From positions 372,001 to 436,000 of the forward strand of contig JAXMCV010000003.1 in the NCBI GenBank assembly GCA_046349215.1: a DNA stretch of 64,000 bases, given 5' to 3'. The stretch comes from JAJXWB01 sp046349215 (GTDB lineage: Bacteria > Pseudomonadota > Alphaproteobacteria > Rhizobiales > Beijerinckiaceae). This document shows positions 33,245 through 42,597 of this stretch, piece after piece; the stretch's first letter is position 1; each line of letters starts with the position of its first letter. Below the pieces are notes generated by a model. It saw only the letters and a list, made by a program, of their open reading frames with translations. It was not told the origin of the DNA and ran no database searches. The translations under genes and the position numbers were made by a program.

Positions 33245-34423
33245 TCAACGCTTGTTGCGGATCGGAATCTGCATGTCGTCGATCTTGAGCTCCTTCGTGA
33301 GCACGAGTTCGGCCCACGGCGTCGGCACGTCGGCGTTGACCTTGAAGCCGTACATCGACTGCAAGGCCTGATGGTCTTCCTTGCGGAAAATCATCTTGCC
33401 CTTGGGCGTGTCGAATTCCATGCCTTCCATCGCGGCGATCAGCTTCTCGGTATCGAGAGACTTGGCCTTCTGCACGGCGGCGACGACGGACATTGCAGCG
33501 GAGAAGCCTCCGGCCGTGAAAAAGTCCGGCGGCGAGTTGAAGCGCTTCTGGTGCTCGGCGACGAGCCAGTCGTTCACCGGGTTCTTCGGGATCGAATAGA
33601 AATAATAGGTCGCGCCTTCCATGCCAGGCAGAGCCTTGTAGGCCGCCAGAACCGGGAGAATGTTTCCGCCGGTCGCGAGTTCGATCCCATAGCGCTTGGG
33701 ATCCATGTCCTGCAGCTTGAACGGATTGCCGGCGCCGGCCCAGACGATCCAGATGATCTTGCGGCCGGGCTTGTCCTTGAGCGCATCGAACAGGCGCTGG
33801 CCGACGGCCGTGAAATCCGCCGTCGCCAGCGGCGCGTATTCTTCCGCCACCAGAGTCGCGCCGGTCTTGCCGAGCGCCTCCTTGAAGGCGGCGACGCCGT
33901 CGCGGCCGAAGGCGTAGTCCTGCGCCAGTGTGGCGATGTACGTGTCCTTCTTGCCGATGGCCAGCGCGTTGGAGATCGCGTCCTGCGAGGAATTGCGCGC
34001 GGTGCGGAATATGTAGCGGTTCCACTTGTCGCCGGTGATCTGGTCGGCGACCGCCGGCTCGACGATCAGGATCTTCTTCTGCTCTTCGGCAACCGGCAGC
34101 ATCGCGAGAGCTGCGGCCGACGACGACGTGCCGATGGCGAGCGCCACCTTGTCGTCCTCATAGGCTTCCTGCAGCGCGGTCTTGGCAATATCGGGCTTCG
34201 ACTGGTCGTCCTTCAGGACGATGACGATCTTGCGGCCATCGATCTCCATCGTACCCTTGGTCGCATATTCGAAACCCATGCGCAGGCCGGTCTCGGTCTG
34301 CTTGGCGTAGGCTTCCAGCGGACCGGTTCGGCCGTGGACGAGAGCAATCTTGAGATCCTCGGCGATGGCGGCGCCGGCGGTCAGCGACGCGCCCGCCGCA
34401 AGTGCAAGAAGAAGCCTGCGCAT
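33245..34423 (-). CDS. ABC transporter substrate-binding protein, Leu/Ile/Val-binding family
   Basis: A 392-residue periplasmic protein with a Sec signal (MRRLLLALAAGASLTAGAAIAED, cut after AIA). The mature protein opens LKIALVHGRTGPLEAYAKQTETGL and has the SSAAALAMLPVAEEQKKILI segment of the LivJ-like family. First gene of the operon binding protein-livG-livF-livH-livM-hydrolase-DUF4893. The ligand is not evident; the attached hydrolase points to a hydrolysable compound rather than a free amino acid. Confidence 0.9.
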   Translation of the reverse strand: MRRLLLALAAGASLTAGAAIAEDLKIALVHGRTGPLEAYAKQTETGLRMGFEYATKGTMEIDGRKIVIVLKDDQSKPDIAKTALQEAYEDDKVALAIGTSSSAAALAMLPVAEEQKKILIVEPAVADQITGDKWNRYIFRTARNSSQDAISNALAIGKKDTYIATLAQDYAFGRDGVAAFKEALGKTGATLVAEEYAPLATADFTAVGQRLFDALKDKPGRKIIWIVWAGAGNPFKLQDMDPKRYGIELATGGNILPVLAAYKALPGMEGATYYFYSIPKNPVNDWLVAEHQKRFNSPPDFFTAGGFSAAMSVVAAVQKAKSLDTEKLIAAMEGMEFDTPKGKMIFRKEDHQALQSMYGFKVNADVPTPWAELVLTKELKIDDMQIPIRNKR

Positions 34424-34518
34424 TCCCGTTCCGTCCTTCTGTTGTCGCCGTCCGGTGAAGACGACGAACGAGATCGTTCATGTCTAGACGACCGCATTCG
34501 GAAGGGAATGGCAAGGGC

Positions 34519-35973
34519 TTAGGCCGTCTTTTTTCCCGCCGGTCTATCCTCCATCGAGAAGCCCGACAGCATCTGTCGCAAGCCGTCGAGCAGCGACCAT
34601 TTCTGCCGCGCCTCGGAGAGACGCGAAAGAAATTCATTCGCCCATCTGTCGATGTCGTCCTCGACAACGGACCGCAGCATTTTCCTGTGTCGCTCGATGC
34701 GCTCGACAAGCGGCATTTCCAGGGCGCGACGTATGGCGCCTGCCATTCCTTCCTTCTCGTGTGGATTGACGATCATCGCGCCGTCGAGTTGCGCCGCCGC
34801 GCCGGCGAATTGCGACAGGATCAGCACGCCGGGATCGGCTTCGTCCTGCGCGGCGACGAATTCCTTCGCGACGAGATTCATGCCGTCGCGCAGCGGCGTC
34901 ACCAGCGCCACGTCGGCGATGCGATAGACGCCTGCGAGCGTCTTCCGCGAATGCGACCGGTTGACGTAGCGGATCGGCGTCCATGACGCCTCGCCGAAAC
35001 GACCGTTGATCTGGCCGACGAGGCCGGTGACGCTCTGCTCCATCTCCCTGTAGCCTCGCGCCTCCTCCCTGCTCTTGGGCGTGATCTGCAGGAAGGTGAC
35101 GCGATTGCGCCAGTCCTCGGACTTTTCGAGAAAATGTTCGAATGCCTGCATCCGCTGGACAATGCCTTTCGAATAATCGAGCCGATCGACTCCCAGCAGA
35201 AGCTTGCGGCCGCCGAGGCTGTCCAGGACGTCCTGGATGAATTGCGTATGCTCGGCGCTGCGCGCCGCGCGCGCATAGATGGCGCCGGAAATGCCGACCG
35301 GGAACGCGCCGATGTGGATACGACGGCCGTCGAGTTCGTAGATGCGGCCGGCGCGCACGACGGTCGCGCCGCAGGTTTCCAGATAGGCTCCGAAATTCGT
35401 CGCGTCGTTCTCGGTCTGAAACCCGACGAGGTCGAAGGCGGCGAGCGCGCCGATGGTTTCGGCGTGCTGGGGCAGCGCCAGCAGAATATCGGGCGGCGGG
35501 CAGGGAATGTGCAGGAAGAAGCCGATCGGATTGTCGTGTCCGGCCGCCCGCAATTTCCTTGCAAAGCGCATCAGATGGTAGTCGTGCACCCACACGACGT
35601 CGTCCGGGCGCAGGAAGCGCGACACCTGATCTGCGAAATAGGAATTGACGCGGATGTAGCCGGTGAGGTCAGAGCGTGTGTATTCCGCAAGATCGGTCCG
35701 ATAGTGCAGCACCGGCCACAGCACGCTGTTGGCGAAGCCGTTGTAATATTCATGATAGTCCGCCGTGGAGAGATCGAGCGCCACGTAGTTCAAATTCTTG
35801 CCCTCGATCACCTCCGGGGTGACGGGCGCATCCTCGGTCACGCGGCCGCTCCAGCCGCACCATACGCCCTGGCGACCGCGCAGCGCGGCCTTCACAGCGA
35901 CCACGAGCCCGCCCGCCTGCCGCGATCCGGGAAGCGCGACGCGATTCGAGACGATCACCAGCCGCGCCACCAT
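34519..35973 (-). CDS. otsA: Trehalose-6-phosphate synthase OtsA
   Basis: A 484-residue GT20 glycosyltransferase that joins UDP-glucose (or another NDP-glucose) and glucose-6-phosphate. Recognisable: the N-terminal SNRVALP and GGLVVAVKAAL, WVHDYHLM, FFLHIPCPPPDIL, GVDRLDYSKGI with the sugar-phosphate-binding Arg/Lys, and PLRDGMNLVAKEFVAAQ. ATG 35973 starts inside the end of the GH15 gene (19-bp overlap). It is the last gene of the otsB-GH15-otsA unit. Product trehalose-6-phosphate goes to OtsB. Confidence 0.95.
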   Translation of the reverse strand: MVARLVIVSNRVALPGSRQAGGLVVAVKAALRGRQGVWCGWSGRVTEDAPVTPEVIEGKNLNYVALDLSTADYHEYYNGFANSVLWPVLHYRTDLAEYTRSDLTGYIRVNSYFADQVSRFLRPDDVVWVHDYHLMRFARKLRAAGHDNPIGFFLHIPCPPPDILLALPQHAETIGALAAFDLVGFQTENDATNFGAYLETCGATVVRAGRIYELDGRRIHIGAFPVGISGAIYARAARSAEHTQFIQDVLDSLGGRKLLLGVDRLDYSKGIVQRMQAFEHFLEKSEDWRNRVTFLQITPKSREEARGYREMEQSVTGLVGQINGRFGEASWTPIRYVNRSHSRKTLAGVYRIADVALVTPLRDGMNLVAKEFVAAQDEADPGVLILSQFAGAAAQLDGAMIVNPHEKEGMAGAIRRALEMPLVERIERHRKMLRSVVEDDIDRWANEFLSRLSEARQKWSLLDGLRQMLSGFSMEDRPAGKKTA

Positions 35974-37751
35974 GCGTCCTCCCAACGGTTCGACAGATGC
36001 ATGGCGGAATTGATGACGCCGGCCATGGAATAGGTTTGCGGAATGTTGCCCCAGAGCTGGCCGCTCGCCGGATGGATGTCTTCCGAGAGCAAACCGTATG
36101 CGTTGGTATGAGTGAGTATGTCCTGAAAAATTTCGCGCGCGTGGTCGCGCTTTCCTGTTGCGGCGAGCGCATCGGCATACCAGAAATTGCAGACGATGAA
36201 GGCGGTCTCGGGCTCGCCGAAATCGTCTGCCGCCGTGTAGCGCATGATGCGGCCGTTGCGCTTGAGATCGCGGCCGATGGCCGCGACCGTCATCACGAAG
36301 CGTGGATCGGTGGGCGGAATGAGGCCGAGGTCGGCGATCAGCAAAACAGACGCGTCGAGATCCTCGTGTCCGAAGGCGCCGACAATCGCGCTGCGCTTCT
36401 CGCTCCAGGCCTCGTCGAGAATGGCGCGCTTGATCGGCGCGGCCTTGTCGCGCCAGTAGGCGCAACGCGCCGGCATGCCGAGGTAGCTCGCGATCTGCGC
36501 CAGCCTGTCGCAAGCGGCCCAGCAGAGCGCTGCCGAGTAGGTATGGATGCGGGTGCGACCGCGATATTCCCATATGCCGGCGTCGGGCGTCAGCGCGAGC
36601 GCCGCCGCGCGTTCGCCGAGTTGTTCGAGACGACGGAAGAGGGCCTCGTCGCCCATCTTCGGCAGGCGATGGTCGACGAACATCTGCTTGGCGCCGAGAA
36701 CGACGCTGCCGTAGACGTCGTGCTGCGCCTGCTCTGCGGCGGCATTGCCGATGCGCACGGGACCCTGACCGCGATAGCCTTGCAGGTCTGCCGCGACGTG
36801 CTCGTCCAGCGGCTCGCCCGGCACGATGGAATGCAGAGGCGACAGCATGCCGTCGGGATCGGCGACCGCCGTGGTGAGGTAATTGATGTAGGATTCCATC
36901 GTCTGCGTCGCGCCGAGCCTGTTCAACGCGGCGACCACGAAAAAGGCGTCGCGTAGCCAGCAGAAGCGATAATCCCAGTTGCGCATCGTACCCGGCGCTT
37001 CGGGGACCGATGTCGTGTGTGCGGCGATGATCGCGCCCGTCTCCTCGAAGCTGCACAATTTCAGCGTGATCGCCGAACGGATCGTTTCGCTCTGCCATTC
37101 GAACGGCACGCCGAGCGTGCGTGACCATTCGAGCCAGTAGGCGCGGGTGCGCGTCTCGAAATCCTTGGCGGTCGAATCGATGTCGCTGAGGAACGGTTCG
37201 TCCACGCCGAACACGAGCGTGACGGGCCGCGTCAGCGCGAACATCGTCTCGCCCTGGATGAAGGACAGCGGCGCGTCACTCGTCAGGCGCAACACGTCGC
37301 GGTCGCCGATGTAGCGGATGTGGTTCGATCCGATGACGACCTGCGCCGGCTTCTGGCCATAGTTGAAGGTCGGTCGAACGCGGATAGCGACGCGGGGCAG
37401 GCCTGCCACGGGCTCTATCCTGCGAACGAGTTGCGGCGGGCGGAAGACACGCTCGTAGCGACCGAAGCGCGGCATGAAGTCGGTAATCTTGACGATACCG
37501 CCGTGTTCGTCTTCGAGAAATGTCTCCAGCACCGCCGTGTTGCGGGCGTAGGCCGAACGGCAAGACGCGCGACCGTGCATGACGACGTCGCAAAAGCCTT
37601 TCTCCTCATCGCCGGCGAGCAGGCGGCTGAAGACCGGGTCGCCGTCGAAGCGCGGAAAGCACCACCAGACGATGCGCGCCGACGAATCGACGAGCGCCGC
37701 GACCCGGCAATTGCCGAGCAGTGCGAGATCGAGCGGTTGCGCGGCTTTCAT
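35955..37751 (-). CDS. Glycoside hydrolase family 15 protein (glucoamylase/trehalase-like)
   Basis: A 598-residue GH15 enzyme with an N-terminal beta-sandwich-like region (LLGNCRVAALVDSSARIVWWCFPRFD) and an (alpha/alpha)6 barrel. GTMRNWDYRFCWLRDAFF and the general-acid region GIWEYRGRTRIHTYSAALCWAACDR are characteristic. No signal peptide, so cytoplasmic. Its ATG overlaps the otsB stop (ATGA) and its end overlaps otsA. Some bacterial GH15 proteins are trehalases, so it may hydrolyse trehalose to glucose, which the divergent glucokinase could rephosphorylate; other alpha-glucans are possible. Confidence 0.9.
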   Translation of the reverse strand: MKAAQPLDLALLGNCRVAALVDSSARIVWWCFPRFDGDPVFSRLLAGDEEKGFCDVVMHGRASCRSAYARNTAVLETFLEDEHGGIVKITDFMPRFGRYERVFRPPQLVRRIEPVAGLPRVAIRVRPTFNYGQKPAQVVIGSNHIRYIGDRDVLRLTSDAPLSFIQGETMFALTRPVTLVFGVDEPFLSDIDSTAKDFETRTRAYWLEWSRTLGVPFEWQSETIRSAITLKLCSFEETGAIIAAHTTSVPEAPGTMRNWDYRFCWLRDAFFVVAALNRLGATQTMESYINYLTTAVADPDGMLSPLHSIVPGEPLDEHVAADLQGYRGQGPVRIGNAAAEQAQHDVYGSVVLGAKQMFVDHRLPKMGDEALFRRLEQLGERAAALALTPDAGIWEYRGRTRIHTYSAALCWAACDRLAQIASYLGMPARCAYWRDKAAPIKRAILDEAWSEKRSAIVGAFGHEDLDASVLLIADLGLIPPTDPRFVMTVAAIGRDLKRNGRIMRYTAADDFGEPETAFIVCNFWYADALAATGKRDHAREIFQDILTHTNAYGLLSEDIHPASGQLWGNIPQTYSMAGVINSAMHLSNRWEDAWWRGW

Positions 37752-38532
37752 GAATTGTTGCTCCGGACGAAATCAACAAGCCAGGCGCGCACGGCCGCAG
37801 GCGCTTCGAAGCAGCCGTCGGCGCCCGGCAATGCGCCGCTTACGGAGAACGCCAGGCCGCCGAGCGCCTTTGCGGCGGCCATGCCATCGACGTCGGTGAC
37901 GTCGTCGCCGATGAAAACAGGCATGCGCCCGAGAAAAGGCGGTTCGCGCATGAAGGCGCGGACAGCCGCTCCCTTGTCGACGTCGGCGCGTTTGATCTCG
38001 AAGACGCAATGTCCGCGCATCAACGCAAGATCGGAGGCGCCCGCTTTCTCAAGGAGGCGGACGAGGGCGGCGCGGATGTCGTCCGCCAGCGCAGGGCGCA
38101 GCCGCCAGTGAACAGCGATCGCCTCGCCCTTGTCCTCGACCAGCACGCCGGGGAACACGTCGGCGAGCGCCGTCGCCGCCTCGACGATGTGCGCGGGGAT
38201 GCGGAAAGCCGGTTCGACGATCGTTCCGCGATCGAACCGCATCTGTGCGCCATGCACTCCGCTGGCCGGGAAACAAGCGGGCGCAAAATACGGTCCAGGT
38301 CCTCGATGCGCCTGCCGCTGACGATCGCCAGCGCGCCGCCCAATGCATCGCAGGCGCGTGACAGCGTCGTCGCCAGACCGGCCGGCGCGGCGGCGGCGGC
38401 CGGCGACGGCGCAATGTCCAGCAACGTGCCGTCTGCGTCGAGAAACAACGCCATCTGCGCGGCGGACAGACGCGGCGCGCGCGCATGTCGGGCGACCTCG
38501 CGAACCCGGCTCGGCTTTTCCCGCGTGGACAT
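37748..38532 (-). pseudogene. otsB: Trehalose-6-phosphate phosphatase OtsB, frameshifted as sequenced
   Basis: OtsB is a HAD-family phosphatase that turns trehalose-6-phosphate into trehalose. The N-terminal part, in one frame from ATG 38532, has the nucleophile motif FLDADGTLLD and IVSGR. The rest, in the -1 frame, has GVHGAQMRFDRG, the HWRLRPAL region and the Mg-binding GDDVTDVDGM, ending next to GH15. The switch is at about 38266-38274, at GTTTCCC on the coding strand; adding one T restores one continuous protein of about 261 residues with all motifs. Either a recent 1-base deletion or a sequencing error in a homopolymer explains it. Confidence 0.88.
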
Positions 38533-38597
38533 GACGATCAGGCGCGCCTATCTCTCGTGAAATCGTTCGCCCGTCGGGGCGACCGGCGGAGCGCTGC

Positions 38598-39593
38598 TTG
38601 AATTTTCCCCACCCTCTGCTGGTCTGCGATATCGGCGGCACCAACGTCCGCATCGGCGCGGTCGCGCGGCCCGGCGACAGCGTTCGGAGACTCGGCAACG
38701 CGCCAACGGCTTCCCATTCCAGCTTCCTTGCGACGATCAAGGTTGTGGAGGAACGCGCGAAGGTCCGCCCCCGTTCCCTTCTGATCAGCGCGGCGGGACC
38801 GATCGACGGCGCCCGGGTGCGGCTGACCAATGCCGACTGGACGATCGACGGCCCGGAGTTGGCCGACGCCCTCGATCTGGAAAGCGGATTGCTGTTCAAT
38901 GATTTCGAGGCGCAGGCGATCGCCCTGCCCCATCTCGGGCCGGACTGGACGCGCCAGATCGGCGCAACGCGAGCGGAGCCGTTCGGGCCGCAGCTCGTGC
39001 TCGGTCCCGGAACGGGACTTGGCGCAGCGGCCCTGCTGCGGGCTGGCGGCGGGTGGCTGCCCGTCACGACCGAGGCGGGGCATATGGATCTCGGACCGAC
39101 GGATTCCCTCGAAGACGCAATCTGGACGCATCTGCCGCGCGTCGAGGGGCGCGTGACGTTCGAATCGGTCCTTTCAGGACCCGGCCTCGCGCGCCTTTAT
39201 GCCGCTTTGCGCGCCTCGCGCGGCCTGCATCCGCTGGCCCGCGATCCGGCCGAAGTGACGGCCGCCGCGGAAGGCGGCGAGAGTCTGGCGGTCGAGACGA
39301 TTGGCCTGTTCTGGAAATTTGCGGCGCGCTGCGCCGGCGACCTGGCGCTCGCCTTCCTGCCACGCGGCGGCGTGACCCTCGGCGGCGGCGTTCTTCCGCG
39401 CCTCGCGCGCTGGCTGGATGCCGAATCATTTCGGCGCGTCTTCGAGGCAAAGGCGCCGATGGACATGCTGATGCGCGCCATTCCGACGCGGCTTCTGGTG
39501 GAAACGGATTCGGCGCTGGCGGGCATGGCGGCGCTGGCCGCGCGCCCCGACGATTATGTCATCGATTACGAAGCCAGAGCCTGGCGCAGGTGA
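38598..39593 (+). CDS. glk: Glucokinase
   Basis: A 331-residue ATP-dependent glucokinase of the bacterial Glk (COG0837) family. Phosphate-binding LVCDIGGTNVRIG is at the N-terminus, followed by the sugar-binding FNDFEAQAIALP, GPGTGLGAAAL and TEAGHMDLGP, and near the C-terminus FLPRGGVTLGGGVLP. The start is TTG at 38598 behind GGCGGAG; no ATG lies near the conserved N-terminus. It is divergent from the otsB operon with 65 bp between, so shared regulation with trehalose metabolism is plausible. Confidence 0.92.
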   Translation: MNFPHPLLVCDIGGTNVRIGAVARPGDSVRRLGNAPTASHSSFLATIKVVEERAKVRPRSLLISAAGPIDGARVRLTNADWTIDGPELADALDLESGLLFNDFEAQAIALPHLGPDWTRQIGATRAEPFGPQLVLGPGTGLGAAALLRAGGGWLPVTTEAGHMDLGPTDSLEDAIWTHLPRVEGRVTFESVLSGPGLARLYAALRASRGLHPLARDPAEVTAAAEGGESLAVETIGLFWKFAARCAGDLALAFLPRGGVTLGGGVLPRLARWLDAESFRRVFEAKAPMDMLMRAIPTRLLVETDSALAGMAALAARPDDYVIDYEARAWRR

Positions 39594-40058
39594 TCAGGCG
39601 GCGTTCGGCGTCGGCGATCGCACCAGCACCGAATAGAGCGCGGAAGCATCGCGGGTCGAGCGCAGCGTGGCGACCAGCGACTGGTCGCGGAAGGCGCGCG
39701 CGACGCGCGACAGCGCGTTGAGATGATCAGCGCCGGCCGACTCCGGCGCGATCAGCAGAAAGACCAGATCGACCGGCGCATCGTCGAGCGCCTCGAAATC
39801 CACAGGGCGTTCCAGCCGCGCGAACATGCCGAATATGCGCTGGCAAGAGGCGAGCTTACCGTGCGGAATGGCTATGCCTGCGCCGATGCCGGTCGAACCA
39901 AGCCGCTCGCGCTGCACGAGCGCGTCGAGAATCTCGCGCGCGTCGAAGCCGGAGACGGCGGCCGCCTTCTCGCTCAGCTCCTGCAGAATCTGCTTCTTGT
40001 TGGCGCCGTGCAGCGACGGGATCACCGTCTCGGGCTTCACAAGATCGATCAACGGCAT
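39594..40058 (-). CDS. ptsN: Nitrogen-regulatory phosphotransferase EIIA-Ntr (PtsN)
   Basis: A 154-residue PTS EIIA domain. The phosphorylated His66 is in GIGAGIAIPHGK, and VFLLIAPE and LSRVARAFRD are typical. PtsN regulates potassium transport, carbon/nitrogen balance and other functions through its phosphorylation state; it does not carry sugar. I prefer ATG 40058 (MPLIDLV) with AGGATGG upstream; ATG 40070 is also possible. It is the last gene of the rpoN-hpf-ptsN group and abuts the glk stop. Confidence 0.92.
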   Translation of the reverse strand: MPLIDLVKPETVIPSLHGANKKQILQELSEKAAAVSGFDAREILDALVQRERLGSTGIGAGIAIPHGKLASCQRIFGMFARLERPVDFEALDDAPVDLVFLLIAPESAGADHLNALSRVARAFRDQSLVATLRSTRDASALYSVLVRSPTPNAA

Positions 40059-40127
40059 GGTGCAAACCATCCTGTCCAGTCGCGAGGAGCAGACGCAAAT
40101 AGCGTGCCGCAGGCTCGCGATCGAGCG

Positions 40128-40712
40128 CTATGCGCCCTGCTGTTGTTCGCCAGTCGGGTCGAGCCAGCCGATATTGCCGTCGCCCCGGCGGTAAATGATG
40201 TTCACACGGCCGGTCGCGGCATGCCGGAACGGCAGCACCGTCACGCCGGTCATGTCGAGCTCCATCACAGCGGCGGCGATCGTCATCGCATCGAGCCGCT
40301 TCGTGGTCTCGGCGATGACGGTGGGTGAGAATTCGGTTTCGACGGGCGCGTCACGCTCCTCATCGATCGCCTCCAGAACGTAATAGCTGGCCGTCTCGCC
40401 GGTGTCCGCTGGCGCCTTCTTCTGGCCCTTGATGCGCGTCTTGTAGCGGCGCAGCCGCTTCTCTATCCGCTCCGCGGCCTGGTCGAAGCAGGCGTAGGGC
40501 TCCTGAGCGCGGCCGTCCGCCTGAAGCGAGACGCCGGAGCCAAGATGCAGCGTACAGTCAGCCCGGAACCCCGAGCCCTCGGGGGCGATCGTCACATGGC
40601 CCGAGACGGCGCCATCGAAATATTTGGTCGTCGCGGCGCTGAGCTTCGTCTGCACGTGCTGGCGCAGCGCTTCGCCAATGTTCATGTTCTTGCCGGAAAC
40701 CCGCAGCGACAT
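40128..40712 (-). CDS. hpf: Ribosome hibernation promoting factor, long form
   Basis: A 194-residue protein. The N-terminal 100 residues are the sigma-54 modulation/S30EA domain that binds the decoding centre (SLRVSGKNMNIGEALRQHV, CTLHLGSGVSLQADG, YACFDQAAERIEKRLRRYK). The C-terminal 60 residues form the dimerisation domain that pairs ribosomes into 100S particles (ETTKRLDAMTIAAAVMELDMTG, VNIIYRRGDGNIGWLDP). GAGGAAGAG precedes the ATG. Located between rpoN and ptsN, as in most alphaproteobacteria. Confidence 0.95.
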   Translation of the reverse strand: MSLRVSGKNMNIGEALRQHVQTKLSAATTKYFDGAVSGHVTIAPEGSGFRADCTLHLGSGVSLQADGRAQEPYACFDQAAERIEKRLRRYKTRIKGQKKAPADTGETASYYVLEAIDEERDAPVETEFSPTVIAETTKRLDAMTIAAAVMELDMTGVTVLPFRHAATGRVNIIYRRGDGNIGWLDPTGEQQQGA

Positions 40713-40877
40713 CTCTTCCTCGGTTCTCTTGTTTGCCTGTCGAGTCGACCGGTGCCGGCCGTGTTTCTTGACGAGGCGCAGCGAGGCGCGACACCGTTAA
40801 GGGGGCGGCGGGTTCAAGTCAACATCGCCGCCGCCGTCGCGAAATATGTTCCGGATCAATAGTTTATAAGTTGACGA

Positions 40878-42434
40878 TCAAGCGGGCTGCGCCTGCATGG
40901 CCATTTTTTCGCGGCGCCGCTCTACGGACGAGGGAATGCGCAGGCTCTCCCGGTACTTGGCGACGGTGCGGCGGGCGATATCGATATTCGCGCCCTTGAG
41001 CCTGGAGACGATCGCGTCGTCGGAGAGGACGTTTTCCGGGGATTCCTGCTCGATCATCTGCTTGATGCGGAAGCGGACCGCTTCGGCCGAGTGCGCCTCG
41101 GCGCCCGCCTGGGCCGGAATCGAGGCCGTGAAGAAATATTTCATCTCGAACAGGCCGCGAGGGGTCGCCATGTACTTATTGGAAGTGACCCGAGACACGG
41201 TCGATTCGTGCATGCCGATGGCGTCGGCGATCATCCTGAGATTGAGCGGGCGCAAATGCTCGACGCCATGCGCCAGGAAGCCGTCCTGCTGGCGGACAAT
41301 TTCCGTCGACACTTTCAGGATGGTCCGTGCACGCTGCTCCAGGCTTTTCGTCAGCCAGCTCGCGTTTTGCAGGCAGTTTGCGATGAAACTCCTGTCAGCG
41401 TCGCTGCCCTTCGCCTTGCCGACGGTGGCCGCATAGGTCTGGTTCACCAGCACTCGCGGCAGCACCTCCGTGTTCAGTTCGACACGCCAGCCGCCGTCGG
41501 CCGCCGCGCGCACGATGACGTCGGGCGCGACCGGCTGGATGGGTTCGCCTCCGAAGGCGCGACCCGGCTTGGGATCGAGGCTGCGGATTTCCGACACCAT
41601 GTCGGCGATGTCCTCGTCGTCGACCCCGCACAGCCTTTTCAGCGTCGTGAATTCGCGGCGGGCCAGCAGCGGCAGGTTGGCGATCAGCGCCTGCATCGCC
41701 GGATCGAAACGGTCACGCTCGCGCAGCTGGATCGACAGGCATTCGGCGAGATCGCGCGCGCCGACGCCGCTCGGATCGAAGGTCTGGACAACCTGCAGCA
41801 TCTCGGCGACGCGCGGTTCGGGCGCGCCCAACCTGTGTGCGACCTCCGCAATGCTGTCGCGGAAGTAGCCGTTCTCATCGAGAGAATCGATCAGGGCCTG
41901 GCCGACCAGCCGATCGGTCGGGTCGGCGCGTGCGACAACGAGCTGTCCGGAAAGGTGTTCGGCAAGCGTCGGCTTCGCGGCGATATAGGCTTCGAGATTG
42001 GCTGCCTCGCCGTCGCCGCCCGATCCGGATCCGGGCGAACCGGTCCAGGCGCCGGCCGAAAGGCCGGGATCGTCCGGCGTCGTCGCGGCGGCTGGCGTCG
42101 GAGGCGCGTCGGCGTCGAAGGCGTTCGAGACGTCGGTGCCCAGATCGGCGGATAACTGCCCGGCATCGACAGCAAGGTCCGGACTGCTCCAGTCCGGGGC
42201 GTCGGGGGCTTCTCCCCTTTCCGCCTCGCCGTAGCGGTCGATTGCCGGCTGCGCGTCGGCAGCGCCCGCGCCTTCGTCGACGCGCTCCAGCAACGGATTG
42301 CGGTCCAGCTCGTCCTGGACGAAGGCGTTGAGTTCGAGGTGAGAAAATTGCAGCAGCTTGATCGCCTGCAGCAATTGCGGCGTCATCACCAGGGACTGGC
42401 CCTGTCGCATCATGAGGCGGGTGGATAACGCCAT
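40878..42434 (-). CDS. rpoN: RNA polymerase sigma-54 factor RpoN
   Basis: A 518-residue sigma-54. Region I is Gln/Leu-rich (MTPQLLQAIKLLQFSHLELNAFV), region II is a long acidic, Pro/Ala/Gly-rich segment (about residues 60-170), and region III has the core-binding and DNA-binding parts, including HESTVSRVTSNKYM (helix-turn-helix) and the RpoN box ARRTVAKYRESLRIPSS. The ATG at 42434 matches the family start. It controls nitrogen and other genes through enhancer-binding activators. Co-directional with hpf and ptsN. Confidence 0.96.
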   Translation of the reverse strand: MALSTRLMMRQGQSLVMTPQLLQAIKLLQFSHLELNAFVQDELDRNPLLERVDEGAGAADAQPAIDRYGEAERGEAPDAPDWSSPDLAVDAGQLSADLGTDVSNAFDADAPPTPAAATTPDDPGLSAGAWTGSPGSGSGGDGEAANLEAYIAAKPTLAEHLSGQLVVARADPTDRLVGQALIDSLDENGYFRDSIAEVAHRLGAPEPRVAEMLQVVQTFDPSGVGARDLAECLSIQLRERDRFDPAMQALIANLPLLARREFTTLKRLCGVDDEDIADMVSEIRSLDPKPGRAFGGEPIQPVAPDVIVRAAADGGWRVELNTEVLPRVLVNQTYAATVGKAKGSDADRSFIANCLQNASWLTKSLEQRARTILKVSTEIVRQQDGFLAHGVEHLRPLNLRMIADAIGMHESTVSRVTSNKYMATPRGLFEMKYFFTASIPAQAGAEAHSAEAVRFRIKQMIEQESPENVLSDDAIVSRLKGANIDIARRTVAKYRESLRIPSSVERRREKMAMQAQPA

Positions 42435-42597
42435 ACCTTGTACTCGAAGCCCGCTGCCAGCGATTGTTGCGCCGCACAATCTTATGCGGCCCGGTTTTTG
42501 CTTCAAGCACTTTATCGCGTGGAGGGACCGGCCGGAAACATTTTTCCGGGCCGGCCTGTGGAAGGGTTAAGAAGCCCGCCTCCGGAGAATTTTTTCC

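Noticed and set aside
40128..42434. hpf-rpoN neighbourhood as a novel regulatory island
   Set aside because: It is the standard rpoN-hpf-ptsN arrangement; only the SDR upstream is unusual and is reported separately.
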